A stretch of DNA of 64,000 nt from Hyphomicrobiales bacterium (GTDB lineage: Bacteria; Pseudomonadota; Alphaproteobacteria; Rhizobiales; Rhodobiaceae), in contig PKTR01000006.1 in NCBI GenBank assembly GCA_002869065.1, positions 248,001 to 312,000 of the forward strand. Reading direction: 5' to 3'. Positions 8,226 to 17,815 of this stretch are shown here, piece by piece; position 1 is the stretch's first letter, and each line of letters begins with the position of its first letter. The position numbers and the translations under genes are program-made. Below the pieces are notes generated by a model, which saw only the letters and a program-made list of their open reading frames with translations, did no database searches and had not been told where the DNA came from.

Positions 8226-8885
8226 ATGGATCTCCTCGATTTTGCCCGTGGGCCGGCCATCCAGTTTGCCCTCGTCGTTTTCGCACTCGGTACGTTGTGG
8301 CGTCTCGTTGGCGTTCTGCTCCTGCCGTTGCGGCGTGACTTCTCCAAGCCGCGCGAGGGCGCACCGTCCTCGTTCATGGGTGCGCTCGGCACCATCGTCG
8401 GCCGCATGTGGCCGAACAAGGCCTTCATCAGCCGCACGCTGTTCACCACGCTGAACAGCTACGTGTTCCACATCGGTCTGGCGATCGTGGTGTTCGGGCT
8501 CGCCCCGCACATCTTGTTCATCAAGGACATCACCGGCCTGTCATGGCCGGCGCTCCCGAGCAACGTGATCCTCGCCGTCGGTGTCATCACCATGGTGTCG
8601 CTGTTCGCGGCGCTGGCGCGGCGCATTTTCCACCCGGTCGGCCGCATCCTGTCGCGCGGTGACGACTACATCAGCTGGGTGATGACCATGCTGCCGGTGC
8701 TGACCGGCCTGCTTGCGACCACCCATCTCGGCGCCCGTTACGAGACCCTGCTTGCCATCCACATCCTGACCGTGGCGGCGTTCTTCATCTGGTTCCCGTT
8801 CGGCAAGCTGATGCACGCGTTCCTGTTCGTCTTCTCGCGCGGTGCCACCGGCATTCGCTTCAGCCACAGGGGGGTTAAGCTATGA
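8226..8885 (+). CDS. isp1: Hydrogenase membrane subunit Isp1 (cytochrome b-like)
   Basis: This 219-aa integral membrane protein has about five helices and resembles NarI/DsrM-type di-heme cytochrome b subunits. Candidate heme-ligand His residues lie within membrane helices, in NSYVFHIGLAIVV, THLGARYETLLAIH and LMHAFL. It starts 2 bp after hynS and overlaps isp2 by ATGA. In Isp-type hydrogenases Isp1 passes electrons from HynS to the quinone pool or to Isp2. The hynS-isp1-isp2-hynL order is diagnostic of this class, as described in purple sulfur bacteria. Confidence 0.9.
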   Translation: MDLLDFARGPAIQFALVVFALGTLWRLVGVLLLPLRRDFSKPREGAPSSFMGALGTIVGRMWPNKAFISRTLFTTLNSYVFHIGLAIVVFGLAPHILFIKDITGLSWPALPSNVILAVGVITMVSLFAALARRIFHPVGRILSRGDDYISWVMTMLPVLTGLLATTHLGARYETLLAIHILTVAAFFIWFPFGKLMHAFLFVFSRGATGIRFSHRGVKL

Positions 8886-10186
8886 CCGCCGCCACCAAAG
8901 CAGCCGTCGGCTACGACGCCCAGGGCGACTTCAGCGACAGCGAACGCGTCGAACGCGCCATGAAGGGCTTCGTCCGCGAGTTCGGCTCAACCGCCGCCAT
9001 CCACATGGAAGCCTGCCTGCGTTGCGGCATGTGCGCCGAGGCCTGTCACTTCTATCTCGCCACCGGCGAGGCGAAGTACACCCCGGTCTACAAGCTGGAA
9101 CCGTTCCGCCAGGCCTATAACCGCGAGATGGGGCCATTCGCGCCGTTCTATCGCATGTTCGGCCTGACCCCGAAGGTGACCATCGAGGAACTCGAGAAGT
9201 GGCAGGAGCTGATCTACGATTACTGCACCATGTGCGGCCGTTGCACGATGGTCTGTCCGATGGGCATCGACATCGCCGAACTGGTCAAGGAAGCGCGCGC
9301 CGGCATGTTCCGCGCCGGCCTGATCCCCGAACGCCTGGCGCTGATGGACCGCACGGCCGATGCCTGGTCGAGCCCGGCGACGCCGGGTGAGGACCTGCCC
9401 GATATCCTGCAGGAAATCGGCGAGGAACACGGCGTCGAGATCCCCTGCGATCTCGAAAAGGCCGACTATCTGGTTACCGCGGCCCCGGCCGAATTCGGCG
9501 ACCACACCAAGGCGCTCGCCGACATTGCCAAGATCCTGCACAAAATCGGGGTGAGCTGGACCTTCCATCAGGAAGGCTTCGATGCCTCCAACATCGGCTT
9601 TATCGACGGCGATACCAAGCTGCAGGAACGTCTGACCCGCAGCATCATCGACACCGCGATCAAGATCGGTGCCCACACGGTTCTGTTGCCCGAATGCGGT
9701 CACGCCTATGGCGCGGCGCGCTGGGAGGCGGCCCGCTGGTACGGCAAGGAACTGCCGGTGCGGATCATCCACATGAGCGAGTTCCTCGCCGAGATCGTCG
9801 GTCAGGGCAAGATCAAGCTGGAGAAGATCAACGAGACCGGCACCTTCCACGACCCTTGCCAGATGGTCCGTCGTGGCGGTCTGGAAGCCGCGCCGCGCGT
9901 CGTCCTGAAGGCGCTCGGCATCGACCTGAAGGAGATGGCCGACCACGGCAATCTCGGCTTCTGCTGCGGTGGCGGTGGCGGCGTCGTCTCGAACGTTCGG
10001 GCGACCGATATCCGCTATAAGGCGTTCGATCTGAAGAAGCGCCAGGTCGACGACACCGGCGCCAAACGTTTCATCACCAGTTGCGGCCAATGCCGGATCA
10101 CGCTGGCGCTCGGCGCCAAGCACGTCAACTGGGACAAAAAACCGGAAAGCCTCCTGGAAATGGTGGCCGACCAAATGATCGATTGA
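8882..10186 (+). CDS. isp2: Hydrogenase-associated Isp2, HdrD-like iron-sulfur protein
   Basis: This 434-aa cytoplasmic protein resembles the HdrD/DsrK family. Two [4Fe-4S] motifs are present in the N-terminal third: CLRCGMCAEACHF and CTMCGRCTMVCP. The C-terminal half holds CCG-type cysteine domains, visible as LPECGHAYGA, CCGGGGG and SCGQCRITLALG, which in HdrD bind the unusual disulfide-active cluster. This suggests a thiol/disulfide or quinone reaction coupled to H2 turnover (inference from family). It overlaps isp1 by 4 bp and precedes hynL by 13 bp. Confidence 0.93.
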   Translation: MTAATKAAVGYDAQGDFSDSERVERAMKGFVREFGSTAAIHMEACLRCGMCAEACHFYLATGEAKYTPVYKLEPFRQAYNREMGPFAPFYRMFGLTPKVTIEELEKWQELIYDYCTMCGRCTMVCPMGIDIAELVKEARAGMFRAGLIPERLALMDRTADAWSSPATPGEDLPDILQEIGEEHGVEIPCDLEKADYLVTAAPAEFGDHTKALADIAKILHKIGVSWTFHQEGFDASNIGFIDGDTKLQERLTRSIIDTAIKIGAHTVLLPECGHAYGAARWEAARWYGKELPVRIIHMSEFLAEIVGQGKIKLEKINETGTFHDPCQMVRRGGLEAAPRVVLKALGIDLKEMADHGNLGFCCGGGGGVVSNVRATDIRYKAFDLKKRQVDDTGAKRFITSCGQCRITLALGAKHVNWDKKPESLLEMVADQMID

Positions 10187-10199
10187 GGGAAGGTGCGTG

Positions 10200-11942
<1,743 letters not shown>

Positions 11943-11976
11943 TAGCGGGCGGTGACAAAAATGCGAGGGGAAGACG

Positions 11977-12018
11977 AACGGCGCTTTGGTCCAGACCGGA
12001 TCGACGCGCCGTTTGTTT
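11977..12018 (+). terminator. Rho-independent-like terminator after hynL
   Basis: An 8-bp perfect stem, AACGGCGC / GCGCCGTT, encloses a 21-nt loop that can form an inner GGTC/GACC pairing. TGTTTTGG follows. It begins 35 bp after the hynL stop, where the operon should end. Confidence 0.65.
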
Positions 12019-12063
12019 TGGCAGGCTGCCGCTTCTGTCGAAGGCTAGCCGCTCAGGCCGAGC

Positions 12064-12396
12064 TTACTCGGGCTGCGCCTGTTCTTCCGGATCGATCTCA
12101 TCGTCGCCGAGATGTTTCGCGCCGATCGCCTGATAAAGATCAAACAGCGAATCCATCGCGCGATGGGCGAAACGATAGAAATCCGGATCGGAAATGATTG
12201 TCTTGTGGTTCAGGAGGTGTTCCTCAACCATCGTTCGAAAGACAGATGCGAGATGGAGCACTTCGTGGGCGCCATAGGAGCCCGGCTGAAAGTCTTCCCA
12301 GCGGGGACCGCCGAACCCATCATCTTTTTCGTCGGCTTCGATGAGCGCGATCTCTTCGAGCCGAAACGCCTCGATTTCTTCATCTGAAAACAACAT
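12064..12396 (-). CDS. Conserved hypothetical acidic protein
   Basis: I do not recognise this family. The start at 12396 (MLFSDEEIEAF) is preferred because AAAGGA lies 8 nt upstream; an in-frame extension to 12468 would add a poorly coding stretch. The 110-aa product is acidic, probably mostly helical and soluble, with no signal peptide. It contains EVLHLASVFRTMVEEHLLNH and FYRFAHRAMDSLFDLYQAIG, with several His and Asp/Glu residues that could bind metal (speculative). It converges on the hydrogenase operon and lies downstream of the TRAP genes on the same strand. Confidence 0.6.
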   Translation of the reverse strand: MLFSDEEIEAFRLEEIALIEADEKDDGFGGPRWEDFQPGSYGAHEVLHLASVFRTMVEEHLLNHKTIISDPDFYRFAHRAMDSLFDLYQAIGAKHLGDDEIDPEEQAQPE

Positions 12397-12552
12397 CGGT
12401 CCGGTCCTTTGGCTGTCTGGCATGGGTCCTTCGCTGCGTTCAGGGAGGGCGGTGCGAAGCTGGAGCAATCTTGAATTGCAGGATTGTGGAAATTTGATGG
12501 TTCCGTTTACGGGGCGTCGCCGAAAGCACTCCTGTGTGCGAATTGTCCGGCC

Positions 12553-14625
12553 TCAATGCTTCGGCAGGGCGGTCACCAGTTCGGGCACGAGATAGAACGT
12601 CACCAGCGCAACGAAGATGATCAGAACGAATGGCGCCACGCCGCGCGCGATGTCGGTAAGGCTCGTATCGTCCGGTGCCACCCCCTTCAGCACGAACAGG
12701 ATCATGCCGACCGGCGGGGTAACGAGGCCGATCTCGATCAGCAGCACCAGAACGATCCCGAACCACAGCATGTCCATACCGGCGCCTTGCGCCAGCGGCG
12801 CCACGACCGGCAGCGTCATCAGCATCATCGAAATCGGTTCGATGAACATGCCGAGCACGATGTACATGACCGTTATCCCGGCAAAGACGGCCCAGGATTC
12901 AAGCTCAAGCGAAACCACGAAATTGACCAAGGCCGTCGCGGCCCCGACATAATCGAGAACGTATCCCATCTGCGCCGCGCCGACCGCCACGATCAGCAGG
13001 AAGCTGGTGACGATCGCAGCCTCTTCGAAGGAATCGCGGAACAGACGCAGCGTCGCTTTTCCCTTGAGGATGGTGAGGATGAAGGCGGCGAGGGCGCCGA
13101 CGGAGCCGGCCTCGGTCGGTGTGGCGATGCCGAGATACAGCGATCCGAGAATGACGACGATCAGCAACACGAAGGGCAGGATCGGCAGCAGCGCCCGGAC
13201 TTTTTCCTTCAAGCTCGTTCGCCCTGTCTGCGGTGCCGCGCCCGGGCGAGAGAACACCCAGATGAAGACCACGACGGAGAACAGCGCCATCAGGAAAAGG
13301 CCGGGCACGATGCCGGCCAGGAACAGCTTCGTTGCCGGAACGCCGACGATTGAGCCGTATAGCAGAAGGGCGATCGACGGCGGGATGAGGATGCCGAGCG
13401 TGCCGCCGGCGGCAATCACGCCGTAAGTCAGATAGCGGCTGTAGCCGTGCCGGATCATCTCCGGTCCGGCAACTTGGCCGATTGTCGCCGCAGTGGCCAG
13501 GCTCGAACCCGACACCGCGGCGAACAGACCCGACGCGGCGATGCTGGCATGAGCGATGCTGCCGGGGACGCGTCCGCCGATGACACGGAACGCGTGGAAC
13601 ATGTCGCGCGAGATTCCGCTGCGGACAAGGATCGCGCCGAACAGCACAAAGGCCGGAATTGCCGTAAGCGTGGAGTTGGTCACGGTTTCCCAGGCGCGCG
13701 CCGCCACCGGCTCAACCATTGGGAAGGGGAGCCAGAAAAGGCCGCCGAAGACGCCAATTGCTGCCATCAGAAAGGCGATGCCGACGCCGACCGACAGCAA
13801 CAGAAACAGTGTCGCGCCAAACGCCAGCATCTGCATGAGCAGATCCTGTTTGGCCATCACGGCGAAAAGCCCTGCCCCGAAAAGCAGAAGTCCGGCAAGA
13901 ATCGATGCCGCTGCCATCCGGCTCGCGGTGGCCGCACCAACGACCCCCAGGACAGCGACGATCAGGACGACTGTCGTCTCGCGGGGTTTGAACACAAACT
14001 GGTCGGTGGCCAGCAGTACGAGGGCGAGTGTGACCACCAGCCAGATCGTTGCCGCAAGGCCACCTGATGCGGGGCTCAATCTATCGGAGTGCTTGAGAAC
14101 CTTGGCAAGCGTTGCCCAGACGAGCAGCAGATACCCGGCCGCAACGATCGCCTCGGGTATCCACAGCTTCGTCGCCAAAAGGCCCCAAGATCGTGATCCG
14201 GTGACATATTCCGAGTGGACGAAGTCGAGATATTTCCATCCGATCACCGTGATGATCACCAGTTCGAACCAGATGGTCGCCGCTCTCAGCCGTGTGGCGT
14301 TGTCCGCCGACAGGTGGGCCGAGACGAAATCGGCACTGACCTGCCGGTCGGATAGCTGCACGAACGCTGCGCCGACAAACACGACGACGAGCATCAGATA
14401 GCTGCTGTACTCGGTCACCCAGACCGTCGGGGACCCGAGCACGTAGCGCATGAACACTTCGTAGGAAATGATCGCCACCATCGCGCAAACCGCGATGAGG
14501 CTGACGTACCGGGAAAGCTGGCCCAAAAGCATTGCTGCGTTGTCGCGGGCAATTGCCTTCGGGCCGGCTCCGGGTCGTTGACCGTGACCGGAGAAACCGC
14601 TGTCGCGCCTGTCTTCACCGGCCAT
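12553..14625 (-). CDS. TRAP transporter fused small/large permease (DctQM)
   Basis: This 690-aa membrane protein takes up an organic acid with a sodium or proton gradient. Residues ~30-180 are a DctQ-like four-helix domain (EVFMRYVLGSPTVWVTEYSSY). Residues ~290-690 are the DctM domain, with SGSSLATAATIG, GGTLGILIPPSIALLLYG and TPTEAGSVGA. Between them lies an unusually long block (about 190-290) with at least three extra hydrophobic segments. It is 10 bp downstream of the dctP gene, so they form one operon on the minus strand, controlled from the palindrome at 15809-15831. Confidence 0.93.
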   Translation of the reverse strand: MAGEDRRDSGFSGHGQRPGAGPKAIARDNAAMLLGQLSRYVSLIAVCAMVAIISYEVFMRYVLGSPTVWVTEYSSYLMLVVVFVGAAFVQLSDRQVSADFVSAHLSADNATRLRAATIWFELVIITVIGWKYLDFVHSEYVTGSRSWGLLATKLWIPEAIVAAGYLLLVWATLAKVLKHSDRLSPASGGLAATIWLVVTLALVLLATDQFVFKPRETTVVLIVAVLGVVGAATASRMAAASILAGLLLFGAGLFAVMAKQDLLMQMLAFGATLFLLLSVGVGIAFLMAAIGVFGGLFWLPFPMVEPVAARAWETVTNSTLTAIPAFVLFGAILVRSGISRDMFHAFRVIGGRVPGSIAHASIAASGLFAAVSGSSLATAATIGQVAGPEMIRHGYSRYLTYGVIAAGGTLGILIPPSIALLLYGSIVGVPATKLFLAGIVPGLFLMALFSVVVFIWVFSRPGAAPQTGRTSLKEKVRALLPILPFVLLIVVILGSLYLGIATPTEAGSVGALAAFILTILKGKATLRLFRDSFEEAAIVTSFLLIVAVGAAQMGYVLDYVGAATALVNFVVSLELESWAVFAGITVMYIVLGMFIEPISMMLMTLPVVAPLAQGAGMDMLWFGIVLVLLIEIGLVTPPVGMILFVLKGVAPDDTSLTDIARGVAPFVLIIFVALVTFYLVPELVTALPKH

Positions 14626-14635
14626 GGTCGTTCTT

Positions 14636-15643
14636 TCAGTTCGACTTCAAGGAAGCACGCACGCTTTCGACCAGCGCCCGTCCGTCGAGTCCGGCGCCTT
14701 CGGCCGCCCCATACCAGGCTTCGTAAACCGGCCCGCTGAACTCGTCGCCAACCAGGCGCGAAATCTCGGCATCATCGATGACGACGTAGTTTGTCCCATG
14801 AGCGCGCCACTTGTCAGCGAGATCCTGATTGCGGGCCTCATAACTGTCGTAGAGCTCCCCCTGCCATGCGGCGAGTTCGTCGGTGATCGCCTTCTGAAGG
14901 TCTTCGGGCAATTCGCCAAGCGAGTCGGCGTTGATCAACAGCTCCCAGGGGAGGTAGGCCGCGACTTTCCATTCCGAGACATGCGTCACCACGTCCGGCA
15001 GGCCCGAAGCCTCGGCCCAGCAGCTTGCGGTGAAGACGCCGTCGATGACGCCCTGCTGGAGGCCGGGCAGGATTTCGGCCGCGGGGAGGGCTGTCGGCTT
15101 CGCGCCGGCGGCAGCAATCAGCCGGCCGGTTTCGGGATTGTGCACCCGGAGCTTCTTGCCGGACAACTCGTCGACGGTCGAGATCGCATCGACGGACGCC
15201 AGGATCTGCGGGCAGAACGGCACGTTCATCAGCGAAACACTGTTGAAGTCGGCCCGCCACATCTCGGCGAATTTCGCTCCCAGGTCGCCATCCATCAGCG
15301 AACGGTACTCCGCAAGGCTGTTGACCAGGCCGGGCAGGGCGGGAACGCCAAGCAGCGGCTTGGTGCCGGCGTAATAGGCGTCGACAACGAGCCCCATATC
15401 CACCTGACGGTCCCGGATGCCCGGGGCCAGTGCCGCACCGCCCAGAAGCGATGAGTTGATCTTGATTTCGACGCGGCCGTCCGTGGCCTTGCTGATACGA
15501 TCCGAAATCGTCTCAGCGACTTCAAGGTAGGATGTTCCCTTGAAGGCAAGATAGCCCAGCACGAGCTCATGGTCGGCCGCCAACGCAACGGTGCATGTGC
15601 TCATTGAGATGACCGCCGCCAAACCGGCTCCAACAATTCTCAT
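14636..15643 (-). CDS. TRAP transporter solute-binding protein (DctP family)
   Basis: This 335-aa periplasmic binding protein captures the ligand for the fused permease. The start at 15643 (MRIVGAGLAAVISM) is set by GGAGGAAACAG upstream and gives a clean signal peptide ending in VALAADHE. DctP features include the SLLGGAALAPGIRDRQVDMGLV segment, GKKLRVHNPETGRL with the conserved carboxylate-binding Arg, and QQGVIDGVF. The ligand cannot be named; a monocarboxylate feeding the neighbouring CoA pathway is the simplest guess. It is divergent from the maoC/SDR/ACAD operon. Confidence 0.92.
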   Translation of the reverse strand: MRIVGAGLAAVISMSTCTVALAADHELVLGYLAFKGTSYLEVAETISDRISKATDGRVEIKINSSLLGGAALAPGIRDRQVDMGLVVDAYYAGTKPLLGVPALPGLVNSLAEYRSLMDGDLGAKFAEMWRADFNSVSLMNVPFCPQILASVDAISTVDELSGKKLRVHNPETGRLIAAAGAKPTALPAAEILPGLQQGVIDGVFTASCWAEASGLPDVVTHVSEWKVAAYLPWELLINADSLGELPEDLQKAITDELAAWQGELYDSYEARNQDLADKWRAHGTNYVVIDDAEISRLVGDEFSGPVYEAWYGAAEGAGLDGRALVESVRASLKSN

Positions 15644-15808
15644 TTCTGTTTCCTCCACTTTGTGTCGTGCCTTGCGATCAGGCACCGCTGGTGGAATGGC
15701 ACTTTCCCCGGCTCCCTTTCGGGAAGCGCTGGCGCGTTTCAGCTGATCCGCCATTCTTCTTCTGCAGCAGCCAAACAGTGGTCTGCAACGCGCCGTCTGT
15801 CAACAAAA

Positions 15809-15831
15809 ATGAATGACGACCCATTATTCAT
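15809..15831 (-). promoter_or_regulatory. Regulon palindrome, copy 1, upstream of dctP
   Basis: On the minus strand this reads ATGAATAATG, 7 bases, ATTCAT, followed 5 nt later by TTGACA (15798-15803). The halves ATGAATAATGG and TCGTCATTCAT are imperfect inverted repeats. The same block recurs at 16123, 20245 and 29218, always just upstream of a TTGAC(A/T) box and ahead of a catabolic operon. The candidate regulator is the TetR protein at 23415-24083. The rest of the 564-bp gap between 15643 and 16208 shows no convincing gene. Confidence 0.75.
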
Positions 15832-16122
15832 TATTAGAATTACCGTCAACGTGGAACAAACGACATTCCCTGTCCGGACGTCCCAACCGCCCGGTATTGA
15901 GGATGCGGGCGAGGCGCCTGCGTGTCGCGCGCGCGCATCGCCGAGTCTGTGCCGGTCGATGTTCTCAATGTGCAACCTTATCGCGGCTCGCTATCCGGGC
16001 GGCCTGATCGTGTTGACGCAGCCTGTATATGGACGGCGTCCCGCGCGCGCATCTTTTCCGTTGCCGGGTTGTTCCGCTGCGTTTGTCTTGATTTTTGGTA
16101 GGTGAGTTCGCGCGGCATAAAT

Positions 16123-16145
16123 ATGAATAATGGTTCGTAATTCAT
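16123..16145 (+). promoter_or_regulatory. Regulon palindrome, copy 2, upstream of the maoC/SDR/ACAD operon
   Basis: ATGAATAATG, 7 bases, ATTCAT, with TTGACA at 16153-16158 (7 nt further on) and a weak -10, AAGGAT, after 17 bp. From here the sequence is nearly identical to the minus-strand copy at 29218-29240, because both belong to a duplicated segment. Confidence 0.78.
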
Positions 16146-16207
16146 TTTTTTGTTGACACCCCCTCCTTTCGCCGGAAGGATTGCCCCGACACATCAGGGA
16201 GACAGTC

Positions 16208-16285
16208 ATGGGCACTGCTGCAGGGCCATTCGCGGCTTTCGCGGGGATCGGCGAGATCTTGCCGCTGTTCAGCCGCCAGACCTGA
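16208..16285 (+). pseudogene. In-frame remnant fusing thiolase start to DUF35 end
   Basis: A 25-codon reading frame, MGTAAGPFAAFAGIGE followed by ILPLFSRQT and TGA. The first 16 residues equal the start of the thiolase at 29155. The rest corresponds to the DUF35 C-terminus (EILPLFKRQF) encoded at 27591. The two parents share CGG-x-GAGAT at the join (thiolase CGGAGAGAT, DUF35 CGGCGAGAT), consistent with a deletion of about 1.5 kb at a short direct repeat. The GGGAGACAG ribosome-binding site is kept, so the mini-ORF may still be translated ahead of maoC. Confidence 0.85.
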
Positions 16286-16326
16286 CCAGTATTGGCCTGA
16301 CCAGTATTGGCCTGACCAGTATTGGC
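16282..16326 (+). repeat. Three perfect tandem copies of a 15-bp unit
   Basis: The unit CTGACCAGTATTGGC is repeated exactly three times between the thiolase/DUF35 remnant and maoC. The other copy of the duplication (27,575-27,600) has only a short unrelated linker here, so the repeat arose after the duplication. The unit is a multiple of three, and a fourth unit is partly present as CGACC. Confidence 0.95.
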
Positions 16327-16433
16327 CGACCAAAAAGGCGGCCTGAACAAAAGACGGGCGCAACGACCAGGCGCCCCGAACGGCAAGAAGACGCGACCGG
16401 CATCGACGCATGGCCGGCAAGGAGGAGAACGCA

Positions 16434-16904
16434 ATGACCTCGGGTTGGCAGGACTTCCCGCAAGGCAAGGTGGTCACCACCGCCGCCATCACCGTCACCG
16501 AGACCCATCTGGTGCAGTTCTCCGGGCTCACCGGCGACTTCTATCCCGTCCACACCGACGCCGAATGGGCCGCAAAAAGCGCCTTCGGCCAGCGCATCGC
16601 CCACGGGCCGCTCACCTTCGCGCTCGCCGTCGGGCAAATGTACCAGTCGCAGGCCTATGGCAACGCCATCATCGCCTGGCTCGGCGCCGACAATGTGCGC
16701 GCAACCAACCCCGTCTTCATCGGCGACACGATCCACGTCAAAGCCGAGGTCCTCACCTCAAGACAGGCCAAAAACCCCGACCGCGGCATCGTCACACTCA
16801 AATACAACGTCATAAACCAGAACAATGATGTCGTGATGTCGTTCGACTTCGCGCTCCTCATGCGATCGCAGGGCGCAGCGTCCGAGCTCTCGTCCGCGCA
16901 GTGA
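16434..16904 (+). CDS. MaoC-family (R)-enoyl-CoA hydratase, copy A
   Basis: This 156-aa hot-dog fold hydratase starts at 16434 after AAGGAGGAGAACGCA. The catalytic Asp and His lie in SGLTGDFYPVHTDAEWA and the (R)-hydratase helix follows with FGQRIAHGPLTFALAVGQM. Residues 1-135 are identical to the second copy at 27015-27488. The last 21 residues differ (SFDFALLMRSQG here, EAQLAMLMRARP there). It is followed by SDR, acyl-CoA dehydrogenase and thiolase genes, an order suggesting hydration in a beta-oxidation-like sequence. Confidence 0.93.
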   Translation: MTSGWQDFPQGKVVTTAAITVTETHLVQFSGLTGDFYPVHTDAEWAAKSAFGQRIAHGPLTFALAVGQMYQSQAYGNAIIAWLGADNVRATNPVFIGDTIHVKAEVLTSRQAKNPDRGIVTLKYNVINQNNDVVMSFDFALLMRSQGAASELSSAQ

Positions 16905-16938
16905 CAGAGACCGAAAGACAGTCGGGAGGTGGTGCGCA

Positions 16939-17733
16939 ATGATGGCGGAACGTTACGCGGCAAAGCCGCTGGCCGGCAAAGTCGTTCTGGTCACCGGCGG
17001 CAAACGCGGGATCGGTCTGGCAACCGCCAGGCTCGCGCGATTGCGCGGCGCGCACGTCGCGGTGTGCGATTGCCCGGACCGCGAGCTACCAGTCGATGAA
17101 CTGGACCGAGATACGCTTTTTCTGGAGGGCGATGTCTCGATGGAGGACGACTGCGAGCGGTTCGTGTCCGAGACCGTCGCGCATTTCGGCCGCATCGATG
17201 TTCTGGTCAACAATGCCGGCATCGTCGAGCCGTCCCGCTCGACACTCAGGCAAGACCTCGAAACATGGCGCCGGGTGATCGACGTGAACCTGCAGGCGGT
17301 TTTCCTGATGGCGAGGGCCGCCGCCCGTGCCATGGTCGAGCAAGGGATCGCGGGAGCGATCGTGAATGTGTCGTCGATCGTCGGGCTGAACGGATTTCGC
17401 GCCAACAACGCCTACGGCCCCGCAAAGGCAGGGGTGGCGATGCTCACGAAGACGTTGTCGAACGACCTCGCGCGCACGGGTATCCGCGTAAATGCCGTGG
17501 CGCCGGGGTTCACGAATACGCGCATGACCGAGAAACTCGGCGACACGACGCCGGTGCACAAGGAGGCGTTTCTTGCGCGCATCCCGCTTGGACGCTTTGG
17601 CGAAGCCGAAGAGATCGCCGCGGCGATCCTCTTCCTCGGCTCCGATGAAGCGAGCTACGTGACCGGTGCGGTGCTGCCGATCGACGGCGGATGGGCTGCT
17701 TTTGGCGGTCCGTCCGAAGAGACGGCAGCATGA
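16939..17733 (+). CDS. Short-chain dehydrogenase/reductase (FabG-like)
   Basis: This 264-aa NAD(P)-dependent oxidoreductase starts at 16939 (or the adjacent ATG at 16942) after GGGAGGTGGTGCGCA. It has the cofactor motif TGGKRGIG, the NNAG motif (DVLVNNAGIVEPS), the catalytic Ser in VSSIVGLNG and Tyr-x3-Lys in YGPAK. In this operon it probably oxidises a 3-hydroxyacyl-CoA made by the MaoC hydratase (inference). It lies 34 bp after maoC and 82 bp before the acyl-CoA dehydrogenase. Confidence 0.92.
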   Translation: MMAERYAAKPLAGKVVLVTGGKRGIGLATARLARLRGAHVAVCDCPDRELPVDELDRDTLFLEGDVSMEDDCERFVSETVAHFGRIDVLVNNAGIVEPSRSTLRQDLETWRRVIDVNLQAVFLMARAAARAMVEQGIAGAIVNVSSIVGLNGFRANNAYGPAKAGVAMLTKTLSNDLARTGIRVNAVAPGFTNTRMTEKLGDTTPVHKEAFLARIPLGRFGEAEEIAAAILFLGSDEASYVTGAVLPIDGGWAAFGGPSEETAA

Positions 17734-17815
17734 ACAGGACCGGCAGCCACACCGGCAAATGTATGAAGTCCGGACGCCGATTTGACAGCGGCGAACTGCC
17801 GGACGGGAGGAAGCA

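Larger units (their letters stand above)
16123..16838 (+). repeat. Inverted duplication, copy A (internally deleted)
   Basis: This segment matches the reverse complement of 27084-29240. Copy A keeps the palindrome, the promoter and the first 16 codons of the thiolase. It then jumps to the last ~10 codons of the DUF35 gene, the linker and 135 codons of maoC. Over those 135 codons I count 12 nucleotide differences, all synonymous (about 97% identity). Homology starts at the palindrome and ends inside maoC, after residue 135. Confidence 0.9.

Noticed and set aside
15739-15975. Small minus-strand gene upstream of dctP
   Set aside because: It spans the operator and -35 region, has no ribosome-binding site and ends inside promoter sequence, so it is chance coding.
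16282-16326. Short tandem repeats as a CRISPR array
   Set aside because: Three 15-bp units directly abut with no spacers, and no cas genes are present. It is a tandem repeat.
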